Source of the DNA: a bacterium
GTDB lineage: Bacteria > UBP6 > UBA1177
Direction of reading: 5' to 3'
NCBI GenBank assembly: GCA_017538365.1
Contig: JAFYIZ010000034.1
Coordinates: 1-30,625, forward strand
DNA: 30,625 nucleotides
Part shown: one piece after another, positions 7,847-17,300 of the stretch
Position numbering within the stretch: the stretch's first letter is position 1
How the letters are laid out: each line of letters begins with the position of its first letter
Notes under the pieces: model-generated
What the model saw: only the letters and a program-made list of their open reading frames with translations
Told to the model about the DNA's origin: nothing
Databases searched by the model: none
Made by a program: the position numbers and the translations under genes

Positions 7847-8325
7847 AATTTTTTGTTTTTGATGTCGATAATATCTGCTACTTTATTGATTATACCGTTC
7901 ACGAAAGAGCTCGATTCCTTGCTGCCGAACTTCTTTGCGATATCGATTGCTTCGTTTATCGTCGCCTTGAACGGAACGCCGTTGTTTTCGTCGATAAGTT
8001 CTGCAACCGACATTCTGAGGATGTTGCGCTCGATCAGTGCGATACGCTCGATTCTCCAGTTTATAGCAGCCTCTTCAATGAGCCTTTCGATCTCTTTGAG
8101 ATTGGTTTTTACGGTAGTCAGAAGATAGGTTATAAAAACGCTTTCTTCTTCGGACGACTCATTGTTGTTCGTCTGATTTTCGTTCTTGTCGCTCCACTTC
8201 ATCGATGCGATGTTGAAATAAGTCAGATAGGATTCTACGGCTTCCTGAATGGTCTGATTTTTGTTGAATTCCATGCTGTAAAGGATCTGGAGCGTTTTTT
8301 CTCTTGAACGTCTTCTAAGTCCCAT
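7843..8325 (-). CDS. nusB: Transcription antitermination factor NusB
   Basis: The 160-aa all-helical protein has NusB marks: an Arg-rich start (RRRSREKTLQILYSMEF), the IERIALIERNILRMSVAEL helix and the C-terminal ATINEAIDIAKKFGSKESSSFVNGIINKV block. NusB binds boxA RNA with NusE/S10 in rRNA antitermination complexes. It is about 20 residues longer than typical because of an Asn/Glu/Ser-rich insert near residues 46-63. It lies 9 bp after ribH, a very common bacterial arrangement, and overlaps the next gene by 4 bp. Confidence 0.95.
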   Translation of the reverse strand: MGLRRRSREKTLQILYSMEFNKNQTIQEAVESYLTYFNIASMKWSDKNENQTNNNESSEEESVFITYLLTTVKTNLKEIERLIEEAAINWRIERIALIERNILRMSVAELIDENNGVPFKATINEAIDIAKKFGSKESSSFVNGIINKVADIIDIKNKKL

Positions 8326-8334
8326 GATTTATAC

Positions 8335-8799
8335 TCACTTCAATTTATCGGATAAATTAAGCATCTCTATTGCTGCAAGTGCCGCGTCGAACCCTTTGTT
8401 TCCAGCTTTCGTGCCAGCTCTTTCGATTCCCTGCTCGATCGAATCGACCGTAAGGACTCCGAACGACATGTAAACGCCCGTTTCAAGAGATGCCTGAGCG
8501 ATTCCCTTGCTCGTTTCAGCCGCGATGAAATCAAAGTGAGGTGTGCTGCCGCGGATGATGACGCCGAGGCAAACGATCGCATCGTACTTTTTGGACATAG
8601 CAGCTTGTTTTGCCGCGAAAGGAATTTCGAAAGCGCCAGGAACCTTGATTACTTCTGCACTTTCCGCATAGTGGCGCTCAAGGCAGTCGATCGCACCTTT
8701 CAGCAAAGATTCCGAAAGAAGACTGTTGAATCTCGAAACGATGATAGCGAATTTTTTCCCTTTGGCACTGAGATCGCCGGCGAAAGTTTTTACTTCCAT
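8335..8799 (-). CDS. ribH: 6,7-dimethyl-8-ribityllumazine synthase
   Basis: The 154-aa sequence has the full lumazine synthase signature: [15 protein letters not shown] near 22-36, [11 protein letters not shown] at 53-63, [14 protein letters not shown] at 79-92 including the catalytic-region histidine, and the C-terminal [18 protein letters not shown]. It condenses 5-amino-6-ribitylaminouracil with 3,4-dihydroxy-2-butanone 4-phosphate, the penultimate step of riboflavin synthesis. The second substrate is supplied by RibBA, encoded 12 bp upstream. The ATG has a GGAG SD. The ring-forming partner enzymes RibD and RibE are not in the window. Confidence 0.97.
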   Translation of the reverse strand: MEVKTFAGDLSAKGKKFAIIVSRFNSLLSESLLKGAIDCLERHYAESAEVIKVPGAFEIPFAAKQAAMSKKYDAIVCLGVIIRGSTPHFDFIAAETSKGIAQASLETGVYMSFGVLTVDSIEQGIERAGTKAGNKGFDAALAAIEMLNLSDKLK

Positions 8800-8811
8800 C
8801 TTAATTCTCCA

Positions 8812-10050
8812 TTAATTCTTTTTATCTGACGTGAAAATCGTGTGTCCCATCTTTTTCTGCTTGGTCTCGAGGTATCTTCTGTTTTCCTTCTGCACTCCGC
8901 AGACATTCGGAACGTGTTCCGTTATTTCAAGACCGTATCCTGTCAAACCTTTGATTTTCTTAGGATTGTTCGTGAGAAGTCTTATCTTTTTGACTCCTAT
9001 TTCTGACAAAATCTGCGCTCCGATGCCGTAATCTCTGAGGTCTGCCGGAAATCCGAGTGCGAGGTTCGCTTCGACAGTGTCCATTCCTTCGTCCTGAAGG
9101 TGGTAAGCCTTGATCTTGTTTCCGAGACCTATTCCCCTGCCCTCCTGGCGCAGATAAAGGATGACACCCCTGCCCTCAGCTTTGATGAGTTCCATCGCGT
9201 TCTGAAGCTGGTATCCGCAGTCGCAGCGGATACTACCCAAAGCGTCTCCGGTAAGACATTCCGAGTGGACTCTCGTAAGCACCGGTCTGCCGTCTGTGAT
9301 GTCGCCTTTTATCAGAGCGACATGCTCAAGGCCGTCGAGCTTGTTGCGGAAAACTTTGATCTTGAATTCCCCGCCCCAGCGTGTCGGAAGGACTGCGTCT
9401 GCGACCTGTTCGATCAGAGATTCGGTCATAAGCCTGTATGCGATGATGTTTTCTATAGTGAGTATCGGAAAATCGTATTTCTCGGCTATCTTTTCAAGCT
9501 GCGGCATACGCGCCATCGTGCCGTCGTCGTTGATTATCTCGATAAGTGCTCCCGCCGGTTTGAGCCCTGCAAGTTTTGCAAGATCTATCGTCGCTTCGGT
9601 GTGCCCGGCTCTCACTAAAACTCCGCCGTTTCTTGCACGCAGCGGATTGATGTGACCGGGTCTGCCTAAATCTTCCGGGCGCGTCGATTCTTCAGCCAAA
9701 GCGCGGATCGTTGAAGCTCTGTCAAACATCGAAACGCCTGTCGTGCATCCGTGACCGAGCAAATCTACCGTGACCGTGAACGGCGTTCCCAAAAGCGAAG
9801 TGTTGTTGTTTACCTGCATTTCAAGCCCGAGCGCCTTGCAGCGTTCTTCGGTTATCGTCGTGCAGAGGACACCGCGGCCGTTTTTTATCATGAAGTTGAC
9901 TATTTCCGGTGTAATCTTTTCTGCCGCGACGACGAAATCGCCTTCATTCTCGCGGTTCTCGTCATCGACCACGATAACGATCTTGCCGTTTCTGAACTGC
10001 TCGATCGCTCTTTCGACATTCTTTTTTATGATTTCGGAATCAATACTCAC
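8812..10050 (-). CDS. ribBA: Bifunctional 3,4-dihydroxy-2-butanone-4-phosphate synthase / GTP cyclohydrolase II
   Basis: This 412-aa fusion has an N-terminal DHBP synthase (about 10-208), with the acidic [11 protein letters not shown] motif at 29-39, RPGHINPL at 130-137 and [15 protein letters not shown] at 149-163. The C-terminal GTP cyclohydrolase II (about 212-400) has zinc ligands C265, C276 and C278 (SECLTGD, RCDCGYQ), RQEGRGIGL at 301-309 and GYGLEI. Both halves keep their key residues, so both activities are expected; they supply the two precursors of riboflavin. The start is GTG at 10050 with AAGGAG seven bases upstream. No FMN-riboswitch-like structure precedes it; a 27-codon ORF and ispD do. 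Confidence 0.96.
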   Translation of the reverse strand: MSIDSEIIKKNVERAIEQFRNGKIVIVVDDENRENEGDFVVAAEKITPEIVNFMIKNGRGVLCTTITEERCKALGLEMQVNNNTSLLGTPFTVTVDLLGHGCTTGVSMFDRASTIRALAEESTRPEDLGRPGHINPLRARNGGVLVRAGHTEATIDLAKLAGLKPAGALIEIINDDGTMARMPQLEKIAEKYDFPILTIENIIAYRLMTESLIEQVADAVLPTRWGGEFKIKVFRNKLDGLEHVALIKGDITDGRPVLTRVHSECLTGDALGSIRCDCGYQLQNAMELIKAEGRGVILYLRQEGRGIGLGNKIKAYHLQDEGMDTVEANLALGFPADLRDYGIGAQILSEIGVKKIRLLTNNPKKIKGLTGYGLEITEHVPNVCGVQKENRRYLETKQKKMGHTIFTSDKKN

Positions 10051-10075
10051 TTGAGATCTCCTTATACAATACTAA

Positions 10076-10159
10076 TTACGCGGGATAAAAATCCTGCTTG
10101 GTGCGGATTCCTACACCAACTCTGCGATATTGTCCAGTTTTAACGGCATTTTTTGCCAT
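10076..10159 (-). CDS. Candidate 27-residue basic small protein
   Basis: A short ORF fills the gap between ispD and ribBA. It starts at an ATG preceded by GAGG at 8 bases, overlaps the 3' end of neither neighbour, and ends 25 bp before the ribBA start. The peptide is basic and ends RTKQDFYPA. It begins 4 bp after the ispD stop, fitting the tight spacing of this operon. I do not recognise it. It may be a real small protein or a leader ORF whose translation influences ribBA. Length alone makes chance possible; the placement and SD favour it. Confidence 0.45.
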   Translation of the reverse strand: MAKNAVKTGQYRRVGVGIRTKQDFYPA

Positions 10160-10163
10160 TTTT

Positions 10164-10853
10164 CTACGCCTCAATAAATATTTCTGCGACAGCAACATCT
10201 TCGGGGTATGTGATTTTGATGTTGGTCCTGTCGCCTTCGACGATGCGGATATCTGCAAGGCCGTATCTGAAAACGATCCCGCAGTCATCTGTTGCCCCGG
10301 CAAAGCCATCTTTTTTAGCGAGGCAGTGTGCTTTTTTTATGGTACCTGCCCTGAATCCCTGCGGAGTCTGCACCTGCATCATGCGGCTTCTTTCAGTTGC
10401 AGTTTTCATCATGCCGTTTTCTGCTTCGATTATAGTGTCGGTCGCTTTTATCGCCGTGTGGACCGCGTCGCACGAATCGAGTGTGGTAATGCAGTCGTTT
10501 ATTATCCGCTGCGTGACTAACGGTCTCGCCGCGTCGTGGATGAGGACTTTTGCGTCATCTTCGGCGACTTCCCCTACTCCAATTGAAGAACTTTCTGCCC
10601 TGACAGCTCCGCCGGGAACGATCTTAGTCACTTTTTTGTAGCCATTTTTCTGCACGATCTCTTTTATCTTTTCAATCGTTGAAGGTTCGGAAACAACGAT
10701 TATCTCATCAACATTTTCGTTTTTTTCAAACGCCTCGATGCTTCGCTCGATTATTGTTTTGCCTTTGATTTCGGCAAACTGTTTCGGAAAGCCGCAGTTC
10801 ATTCTTTCGCCCTTTCCTGAAGCTAAAATCACGGCGTAAACTCTTCTATTCAT
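10164..10853 (-). CDS. ispD: 2-C-methyl-D-erythritol 4-phosphate cytidylyltransferase
   Basis: This IspD-type nucleotidyltransferase has LASGKGERM (10-18), FPKQF (22-26), the GGAVRAESSSIG block (81-92), HDAARPLV (106-113), the DTI motif (139-141) and QTPQGF (162-167). IspD forms CDP-methylerythritol in the non-mevalonate isoprenoid pathway. I chose the ATG at 10853 (229 aa): the open frame reaches a TTG at 10868, but that stretch holds the SD (GAGGA) correctly spaced for the internal ATG. The start overlaps the xerC/D stop by 8 bp. The related TarI (ribitol-phosphate) enzymes are an alternative, but no teichoic-acid genes are nearby. IspF is not in the window. Confidence 0.88.
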   Translation of the reverse strand: MNRRVYAVILASGKGERMNCGFPKQFAEIKGKTIIERSIEAFEKNENVDEIIVVSEPSTIEKIKEIVQKNGYKKVTKIVPGGAVRAESSSIGVGEVAEDDAKVLIHDAARPLVTQRIINDCITTLDSCDAVHTAIKATDTIIEAENGMMKTATERSRMMQVQTPQGFRAGTIKKAHCLAKKDGFAGATDDCGIVFRYGLADIRIVEGDRTNIKITYPEDVAVAEIFIEA

Positions 10854-11778
10854 TATCTTTATCCTCAAAATTTATGTTTTCACGCGGATGTTTTCTGTCA
10901 AATTCGCGGTGTATCGCCTCCTGCTCGACATGCGTGTAAATTTCTGTCGTATTGATGCTTGAATGTCCCAAAAGCATCTGGACACTTCTGAGATCGGCGC
11001 CCCCTTCCAAAAGATGAGTTGCAAAGGTGTGGCGCAGTTTGTGAGGCGAAATATCTTTTGTTATTCCTGCCAACGCAGCAAATTCCTTAAGTTTTTTCCA
11101 GATTCCCTGACGCGTGAGCTTACTGCCGCGGTTGTTTATGAAAACGTAGTCGTTAAAATCTCCTTTTTTCATCAACGTGTGGCGCATTCTGTCCAAGTAT
11201 TCATGCAGGTAGCGCGCCGCATCATCGCTGTACGGAACGATCCTCTCCTTGCTTCCTTTTCCGAAAACGCGCAGAAGCTGTTGCGGGCGGAAAACGTTTC
11301 CGATTCTGAGATCCACGAGTTCAGAGACGCGAAGCCCCGAAGAGTAGAACATTTCAAGCATCGTTCTGTCGCGGAAGCCCGATGCAGTCGAAGTGTCGAC
11401 AACCGAAAAAAGTTTCTGCAACTCATCATAAGTAAGAAATACCGGAAGCGATTTTTTAAGTTTGACAGGCTCTAAAATCTCAAGCATTTCCGGAATTATG
11501 TAGTCATCTTCAAGCAAGAATTTGAGGAATCCGCGAAGGCTCGAAATCGAACGCGCCAGAGAACGGTCGCTGAAATCCCTGTCTCTTGAAAGATGAATCA
11601 CATATTCGCTGATGTTCACCGAATCGGCCTGAGTGAGGCATATCCCTCGTGAATCCAAGTATTCAAGAAAATCGGTAAGATCGCGCTCGTAGGCTTCAAC
11701 ACTGTTCATGGCGAGCCTTTTTTCAAGCTTGATGTGGTTCATATATTTTTTAAGAAGTCTTGAGTCGCTTTTATTCAT
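10846..11778 (-). CDS. xerC: Tyrosine recombinase XerC/XerD
   Basis: The 310-aa protein is a full-length Xer recombinase. It has an N-terminal SAM-like core-binding domain (about 5-95) and a catalytic domain with R150 (SSGLRVSEL), K174/K177 (GKGSKER), H246 and R249 (SPHKLRHTFATHLL), H272 (LGHSSINTTEIY) and nucleophile Y281. Xer proteins resolve chromosome dimers at dif. It sits inside a housekeeping gene run with no integrase-associated cargo, which favours a chromosomal Xer over a phage or integron integrase. Whether it is XerC or XerD cannot be decided here. It starts 5 bp after the secreted unknown gene. Confidence 0.9.
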   Translation of the reverse strand: MNKSDSRLLKKYMNHIKLEKRLAMNSVEAYERDLTDFLEYLDSRGICLTQADSVNISEYVIHLSRDRDFSDRSLARSISSLRGFLKFLLEDDYIIPEMLEILEPVKLKKSLPVFLTYDELQKLFSVVDTSTASGFRDRTMLEMFYSSGLRVSELVDLRIGNVFRPQQLLRVFGKGSKERIVPYSDDAARYLHEYLDRMRHTLMKKGDFNDYVFINNRGSKLTRQGIWKKLKEFAALAGITKDISPHKLRHTFATHLLEGGADLRSVQMLLGHSSINTTEIYTHVEQEAIHREFDRKHPRENINFEDKDNE

Positions 11779-11783
11779 TTTGC

Positions 11784-13235
11784 CTAATAAAAAAGAAAAT
11801 CATCCAAAATTTTGACCGCGTTCTGGTACGTTTCGGCGTTTTTGTCAACATTTCCGTGGCTTATCTGCTTTAAAAACATCGCTTTCAGCACTTCGTCACA
11901 CTTTTCATGCCTGTAAATAAAGAGCATGATTTCGTACATATCCTTCTCAGCTTCGGTTTCCGGTTTTATTGAAAAAATCGCAGCCGCAAGTCCTTTTTTG
12001 AGGATTTTCACAGCTTCATCTTCACACAAATCCTCTTCAGTCACCGTTTTCAAGGCATAAGCAGCGTAACGCGCCCACTCGGGATAAGGTTGTTCGCTGC
12101 CGTTTTCCTCTTTTTTTTCAAGTCCGATATAATCCAGATCACCGCACTGCTCGATCATTCCGGCAAGTTTAAGCGTGTGTGCAATCTCTTTTTTGTTTTC
12201 GTTGCTTAAATGTTTCATTCCGAAAACCCAGTCGGTTTTTTCGGCAATATACTTGCAGGCTTCTTCGTTTTTAACAAAATATGAAGAAAAAGGTTCAATG
12301 TTTTCAATGGTTTTCACAAAATCGATCCACTCTGCAGCCGCTTTCACGTCTTTAAAATCAAGCCAGCCGTCTGCGGCGTTTTCAATCATTCCGAACTGAC
12401 GCAGAAGAATATAGCGGTAAAGTCCGACATCTTTGTTCAAGCCGTAGATTTTTTCTACAAAATTGTAGACAAATGAACTCAAGATTTCTTTATCATCCTT
12501 GTGCATCGCGACAAAACGGTTGAAAAGTTCCTTAAAAAAAGGATCGTCATCAAGATTCACTCCGTTTTCGATATTCGACAGAATGGTTTTAAACGACGAC
12601 GTGATGATGAAAAATACTGTTTTCAGCGTAATTTTGTTTTCTCTTCCGAGCCGCTTGTTTCTCATGTTTACCGCAGCGAAATTAAGAACGATCTCTGCCG
12701 TCATTTTCCCTGAAAGTTCGCTCTCTGTCACAGGTTCGTTTGCGGAATCGTTTGAAAGAAGCGAACGGATATACTTTTCATTTTCGCCAGTAATATCAGG
12801 GTCTTCGAAAGAAAAAGATTCATTTCCCGAAGCGTGTTCGTTTATGTCGTTTGCAGCCATCTGCAGCAGGTTGAAAAATTCATCGTAAGGATTGGGAAAA
12901 GACGAGGGATATGCGTTAAGACTCACCATAGTCATCATCAGCATCAGCGCCGGCATAAACTGTCTTGTCCGCAGGTAGTAGATATAGCGAACGGGAAGCT
13001 GCTCCTGAGAAAAATCGACCGAATTCAGATACAAAAAAAGCGCGTCACTCTCTTTATAGAAATCGTCTGCCAAAGTGTGGGAAAAAGTATGCGCCGACTC
13101 AATTAGGAAAATTTCTGGAAATATAAGCGAAGGCTCGCAGAAAATCTCTTTTTCAAAAGCTGAAAGCAATGAAAAATGAAGTATGAGGACTGCAAAAAGC
13201 AGGATTTTAATTTTTCTCATTTTTGATTTCTGCAA
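11784..13235 (-). CDS. Secreted or periplasmic helical protein of unknown function
   Basis: I do not recognise this 483-aa protein. It begins with a basic segment and a hydrophobic core (KIKILLFAVLILHFSLLSAF, residues 8-27), a likely signal peptide, followed by a long sequence predicted to be mainly helical with many Glu, Asp, Lys and Phe residues, reminiscent of alpha-solenoid or TPR-like proteins though no repeat is clear by eye. The start is TTG at 13235 with AAGGA well placed; an internal ATG at 13220 has no good SD. The 5' end overlaps the SHOCT-like gene by 29 bp. With tamB, the radical SAM gene and the small gene upstream it forms a tight block. Confidence 0.75.
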   Translation of the reverse strand: MQKSKMRKIKILLFAVLILHFSLLSAFEKEIFCEPSLIFPEIFLIESAHTFSHTLADDFYKESDALFLYLNSVDFSQEQLPVRYIYYLRTRQFMPALMLMMTMVSLNAYPSSFPNPYDEFFNLLQMAANDINEHASGNESFSFEDPDITGENEKYIRSLLSNDSANEPVTESELSGKMTAEIVLNFAAVNMRNKRLGRENKITLKTVFFIITSSFKTILSNIENGVNLDDDPFFKELFNRFVAMHKDDKEILSSFVYNFVEKIYGLNKDVGLYRYILLRQFGMIENAADGWLDFKDVKAAAEWIDFVKTIENIEPFSSYFVKNEEACKYIAEKTDWVFGMKHLSNENKKEIAHTLKLAGMIEQCGDLDYIGLEKKEENGSEQPYPEWARYAAYALKTVTEEDLCEDEAVKILKKGLAAAIFSIKPETEAEKDMYEIMLFIYRHEKCDEVLKAMFLKQISHGNVDKNAETYQNAVKILDDFLFY

Positions 13236-13470
13236 AAAGTCTTTCCTTAATAATATCGAACTCTTTTTTGTCTATCATGCCGCTATCCAGAAGATTTACG
13301 GCGCGCTCTATTTTTGCCAGAAGCGGGTCCTGCCCGACAACAACTTTTATCTGACTGTTGAGCATCGTAAAAAGAGCAAACTCTTCAGGCCGCATATCCA
13401 ATTCAGTTGCTTTTTTCACTATTTTTTCAAACTGCTCTTCCGTGCACGGAACACTAATCCTGTGTTTCAT
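13207..13470 (-). CDS. Small protein with C-terminal SHOCT-like segment
   Basis: The 87-aa protein is predicted to be helical. The last 35 residues (LLDSGMIDKKEFDIIKERLF and its lead-in) resemble the SHOCT motif, a short C-terminal module with the pattern 'hydrophobic - G - I - x - E/KEF - K'. The N-terminal half (EEQFEKIVKKATELDMRPEEFALF) is not recognised. The ATG has AGGA eight bases upstream, supporting a real gene. It overlaps the radical SAM gene by 17 bp and the secreted-protein gene by 29 bp, so the three are probably translationally coupled. SHOCT function is not established. Confidence 0.7.
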   Translation of the reverse strand: MKHRISVPCTEEQFEKIVKKATELDMRPEEFALFTMLNSQIKVVVGQDPLLAKIERAVNLLDSGMIDKKEFDIIKERLFAEIKNEKN

Positions 13471-14380
13471 CGCTCACTTCCTCTTCAAGATCCTGAATCC
13501 AGCCGTCAAAACCGTATTTGTCGGCAAGTTCAGCTACCTGGTTATATTCGTCTTTGTGAAGCTGACGGTTCAGTTTCGGGTTGTCAAGCGCCTTGTAAGC
13601 CGGAAAATACTGGCTCATGAGCGCTATTTTGAAATTGAGACCGCGCTTTTTGTATTCATTTAAAACTTCCATTGTTTTCAGCGAGTTATCTATATAATTC
13701 GGGAGAACCAGATGCCTGATAATAAGTCCTTTCTGCAGAATTCCGAGATCGTTTTCAACCCACGGAATATTTTTTTCAAGAAGCATATCAAGACATTTGA
13801 GAACTACATCGGCGTAATGTTTTATCGCACACAACTCTTTCGCCGGTTCGTTTGTGACGTATTTGACATCAAAAAGAAAGATGTCGCTTATCTCAAGAAT
13901 GATTTTAAAAAGCTCTTCGGTCTGTGCTCCGTTGCAGTTGTAAACTATCGGAACTTTGATTCCGCTCCTGATTTTTTTGAAGGCTCTAAGCACTTTTCCG
14001 AGATAATGGTCGCTCGTAACGAGATTGATATTATGCACTTTTTTGGCCAATAATTTAGTTATATGAGAGGCGAACTCGTCTATCGAATAAATTTTTCCGT
14101 TATTTTCCTGGCTAATAGGCCAGTTCTGACAGAAGACGCACTTTGCGCTGCAGCCCGAAAAAAAGACGTTTCCGGCACCGTTCCAACCGCTTACCGGAGG
14201 TTCTTCTCCGTCGTGAACTGCAAAACTTGCGACCTTTATTCCCTCTTCAACCGCTCCGCAGAAACGGGGATTTTTTCCTCCGCATTTTATCGGGCAGCAC
14301 TTCCCTTCTTTAAAAAGTTCATCGGCCCGTTCTATCAGAGAATCGAGTTTTTCTTCCGACATTTCAGTAAGTAAAGTCAT
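13454..14380 (-). CDS. Radical SAM protein, PflX/COG1313-like
   Basis: This is a 308-aa radical SAM protein with the CxxxCxxC cluster motif CSAKCVFC (C77, C81, C84). It is preceded by a cysteine-rich N-terminus CCPIKCGGKNPRFCG (28-42), typical of the COG1313 'PflA-like' branch, which resembles pyruvate-formate-lyase activases but has no settled substrate. The barrel continues through VTSDHYL, VYNCNG and LFDVKY. I chose the ATG at 14380, whose AGGTG SD overlaps the tamB stop; the frame is open up to a TTG at 14407, but those extra residues are tamB 3' end in another frame. It likely modifies a protein or small molecule, unknown. Confidence 0.85.
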   Translation of the reverse strand: MTLLTEMSEEKLDSLIERADELFKEGKCCPIKCGGKNPRFCGAVEEGIKVASFAVHDGEEPPVSGWNGAGNVFFSGCSAKCVFCQNWPISQENNGKIYSIDEFASHITKLLAKKVHNINLVTSDHYLGKVLRAFKKIRSGIKVPIVYNCNGAQTEELFKIILEISDIFLFDVKYVTNEPAKELCAIKHYADVVLKCLDMLLEKNIPWVENDLGILQKGLIIRHLVLPNYIDNSLKTMEVLNEYKKRGLNFKIALMSQYFPAYKALDNPKLNRQLHKDEYNQVAELADKYGFDGWIQDLEEEVSDETQD

Positions 14381-14387
14381 ATCACAC

Positions 14388-17300
14388 CTATTCAAAAACA
14401 TATTCAAGTTTCAGGTCAAACCCTATACCACCGTAATTTGATTCCAGCATATCCTTGTTTTTCCAGCCTAAAATTCCTTCCAGAAGTTTCGTCCTGTATT
14501 TCAACTCGACTATCTGGTCTGTCGTATCCGAAGGATTTGATTCAAGCATAAGAAAAAGATTCCTGTAAATCTCTTTTTCGGCAATAAGTTTAAGCACGGT
14601 TTTTTCATCGTATTCAGAATATTTCGGAACCAGTTCAAACTTGGAAAGTTTAAAGTTTTTGCGGACTTCCGTCGTTATTCCCATGATATCTGTCGCCGCT
14701 GCGATAGCTAAATCTCCCGAGAATTCATCCCCGACGTTTCCCCAGAGCAGAAGCGAACGCAGCTGTTCCTGATCAAGCTGCGGCATACTGTCAAAAGTGA
14801 TGTTCAGTTCGTTATCCAGAGGATGCCCCGTCGCATACATCGTGATGCGGAAATCCTTGTTTGTGTCCTGGATTTTCGTTGTGACATTGCGTGTCGATTC
14901 GAAATCGAGATAAGGATTTATGCCGCCGCCGTCAAAAACGATGTTTCCTCTCGTAACGCTAAAATCGTTCTGCTTGTATTCGAGTTTTCCGTTTTTGAGA
15001 ACGATGTTTCCGTCAATGTCAGGTTTCTGCGTCGTTCCGCTCAGGACGAGGTCAAGAAAAATATCCGACTGTATGAGATTGGTTCTTATTCTGATATTGT
15101 TTTTGCCCGTTATTTTCAGGTTGAGATCTATCGGATTGCTCTTGTCGAGCTGCGAACTTGCCTTTTTTTTGCCGAGCTTCGAAATCATTTTGATGAAATC
15201 ACTGTCGAGAGAAAGCGGCTGGTTGTAAATGATGTTTTTAAGCTCGACATCTCCGCTAAGAGAGAACTGATCTTCAGAAAACGCAATAAAATCAAGGTCT
15301 GCCGATACGGCAAAATCACCGACTGCAGCATATTTTCCGGTAAGATTGACCGCAGAAATATTCAGAGAGGCGTTTTCGATCGGGCTGAATCCTTTTCCCT
15401 GGCCTGCCAGACTGAGTTTTCCGTCTCCCGCACTTCCCGAAAGGCTTTCCAAAGTCCATTTGTTGTTTTCGACAAGCAGAGTTCCGTTGAAGTTTTTGAG
15501 GACAACCCTCGGATCCTGCAGAATATACGAGAAATCGACGATATTCAGCTTGCCGCTGATGTCCGAGTCTTTGTAGGAAACATCAAAATAGAGCTTACCG
15601 TCGAGGTTGCTTGCGCGGTAAGCCTCCTTCATTCCGAGTTTTTTCATAAAAAATATGCCGTTTGCGTGGAGATACGGATCAAATTCATCAAGATCAAGAT
15701 TTCCTTCAAGGTAGAAATTGTTGCTGTCCCCTTCGAAATAAGCTTTGTCAGTAAATGAAAGCTGTTTGAAATCTCCTGCAATTTCAAATGGTTTTGTGTT
15801 TTGCGTAGAAATGTCGGAGACCTTCGCCTTGAGATTTTTGAAATCGATATTGACTTTGTCCCCGCGGACTGCGGCATCAAGTGAAAGTTTCACGAAAACA
15901 TCGTCATTCTTGTAGACAAAATTTTTGACCGATGCATCGGCTTTGAGTTTTTCTTTATCAAAATCAGGCACTTCGACATTAAATTCAATATTTTTGCCGA
16001 AGCCGCCGTTCACGGCAAACATTTTGTCTTCGGCAGTGTATTTTGCTTCGACGAAGAAATCACCGGTTTTTACGCCGTATACTTCGAGTTTCGGGATTTC
16101 CAGCCTGCCGCTGGCGTCGGGAGATGCCAGGATTCCGTTGAGTTTTACATCCAAAGTCGGTTTTTCGAATGTTATATCCTCGTGAAAATCAAAATCTTCA
16201 GGATAAAACGAGTCAAAATACGCGGTAATTTTGCTGTTGAGATCGGCTTTTGCGAGTTCAGCATCGACTTTTATAGAATTTCTGCCATAGACTATTTTGC
16301 CTTTTCCTGCGAGATTTTCGGCATCTTTCTCAAAAAGATCAAGTTCGACCGAATCGGCAATCTTTATCCCACCGTTCTCCCCTTTTTTCCTGAAATCCTT
16401 GATTTTTGCCTGCGCGCTCAGCTTGGAGAGTCCGTTTTTGAAAAGACCTTCAGCCTGAAGCATCGCAGTGCCGGAAAAATCATTCGTATCGACTCCGAAA
16501 AGCGCCGAGGCATCCGACAATCTGCCTTCAGCCTTGTTGATTTTGAAGTAAACGGGAAAATCGTCATCGTTGAAGTCAATAGTAACTATCGAATCTTTCG
16601 AAGCCAGACTTTTCTGCCTGATTTCATTTATGACGATGTCGAAAACGAAATCCTTAAGATTTATGTCGATATCGCACATATCGGAGTTGAATCCAGCCAT
16701 GTGGCACGCCTTGCCTTTGAAATTGCTTGTGATGAGCGGATTGGTATAAAAACTCGTAACAAGAACTTCGATCGGACCTTTGCCTCTGACATTAAAACCG
16801 GCTATCTGTTTTATATCTCTGCCAAGATCGATGTAGGAGCCTTTGACTATCGGAATATGAAACTTCATCGTATCGGCAAAACCGTAGTATGAACCTTTCA
16901 GAATGACGTGAGACGATTCGTCAGCAGTTCTTGCAACGGCGTCTTTGAGATCTACTCCGTCGGCTCCTATCGCCAGGTGACCTGTGACATAAACATCGCG
17001 CGGCAGATCGAGAATTTCCTTGTTCATAACGTCGAATTCGGTAACGACAAGGTCTGCAAACATATCTTCGGCACGCAGCTTGTCGACATCAAAACGGTAA
17101 GAAACTTTTCCGGAAGCAATCATGTTTACAAGACCGGTCTGAGTCATTCTGCGCAGACAGTTGTCAAAATCGAAGTCGTAAAGTCTGACAAAGCCTTTGA
17201 CGTTTCTTTCAGCATACGGAAATTCTCCGTCAAGCGAAATGTTGACCTTGTTTTTGTGAAAGAAGTTGAGCCTTTCGATAAACGTTTTAGTCGGAGTCAT

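Noticed and set aside
10051-10163. FMN riboswitch upstream of ribBA
   Set aside because: No conserved RFN sequence blocks or multi-stem junction could be traced; the gap is mostly taken by a small ORF.
10854-10868. Five-residue N-terminal extension of ispD from TTG
   Set aside because: The extension contains the GAGGA SD that fits the internal ATG at 10853.
10846-11778. Phage or integron integrase
   Set aside because: Sequence and housekeeping context fit a chromosomal Xer recombinase; no attachment repeats, cargo or phage genes are nearby.
14381-14407. Nine-residue N-terminal extension of the radical SAM gene
   Set aside because: It lies inside the tamB 3' end; the ATG at 14380 has its own AGGTG SD overlapping the tamB stop.
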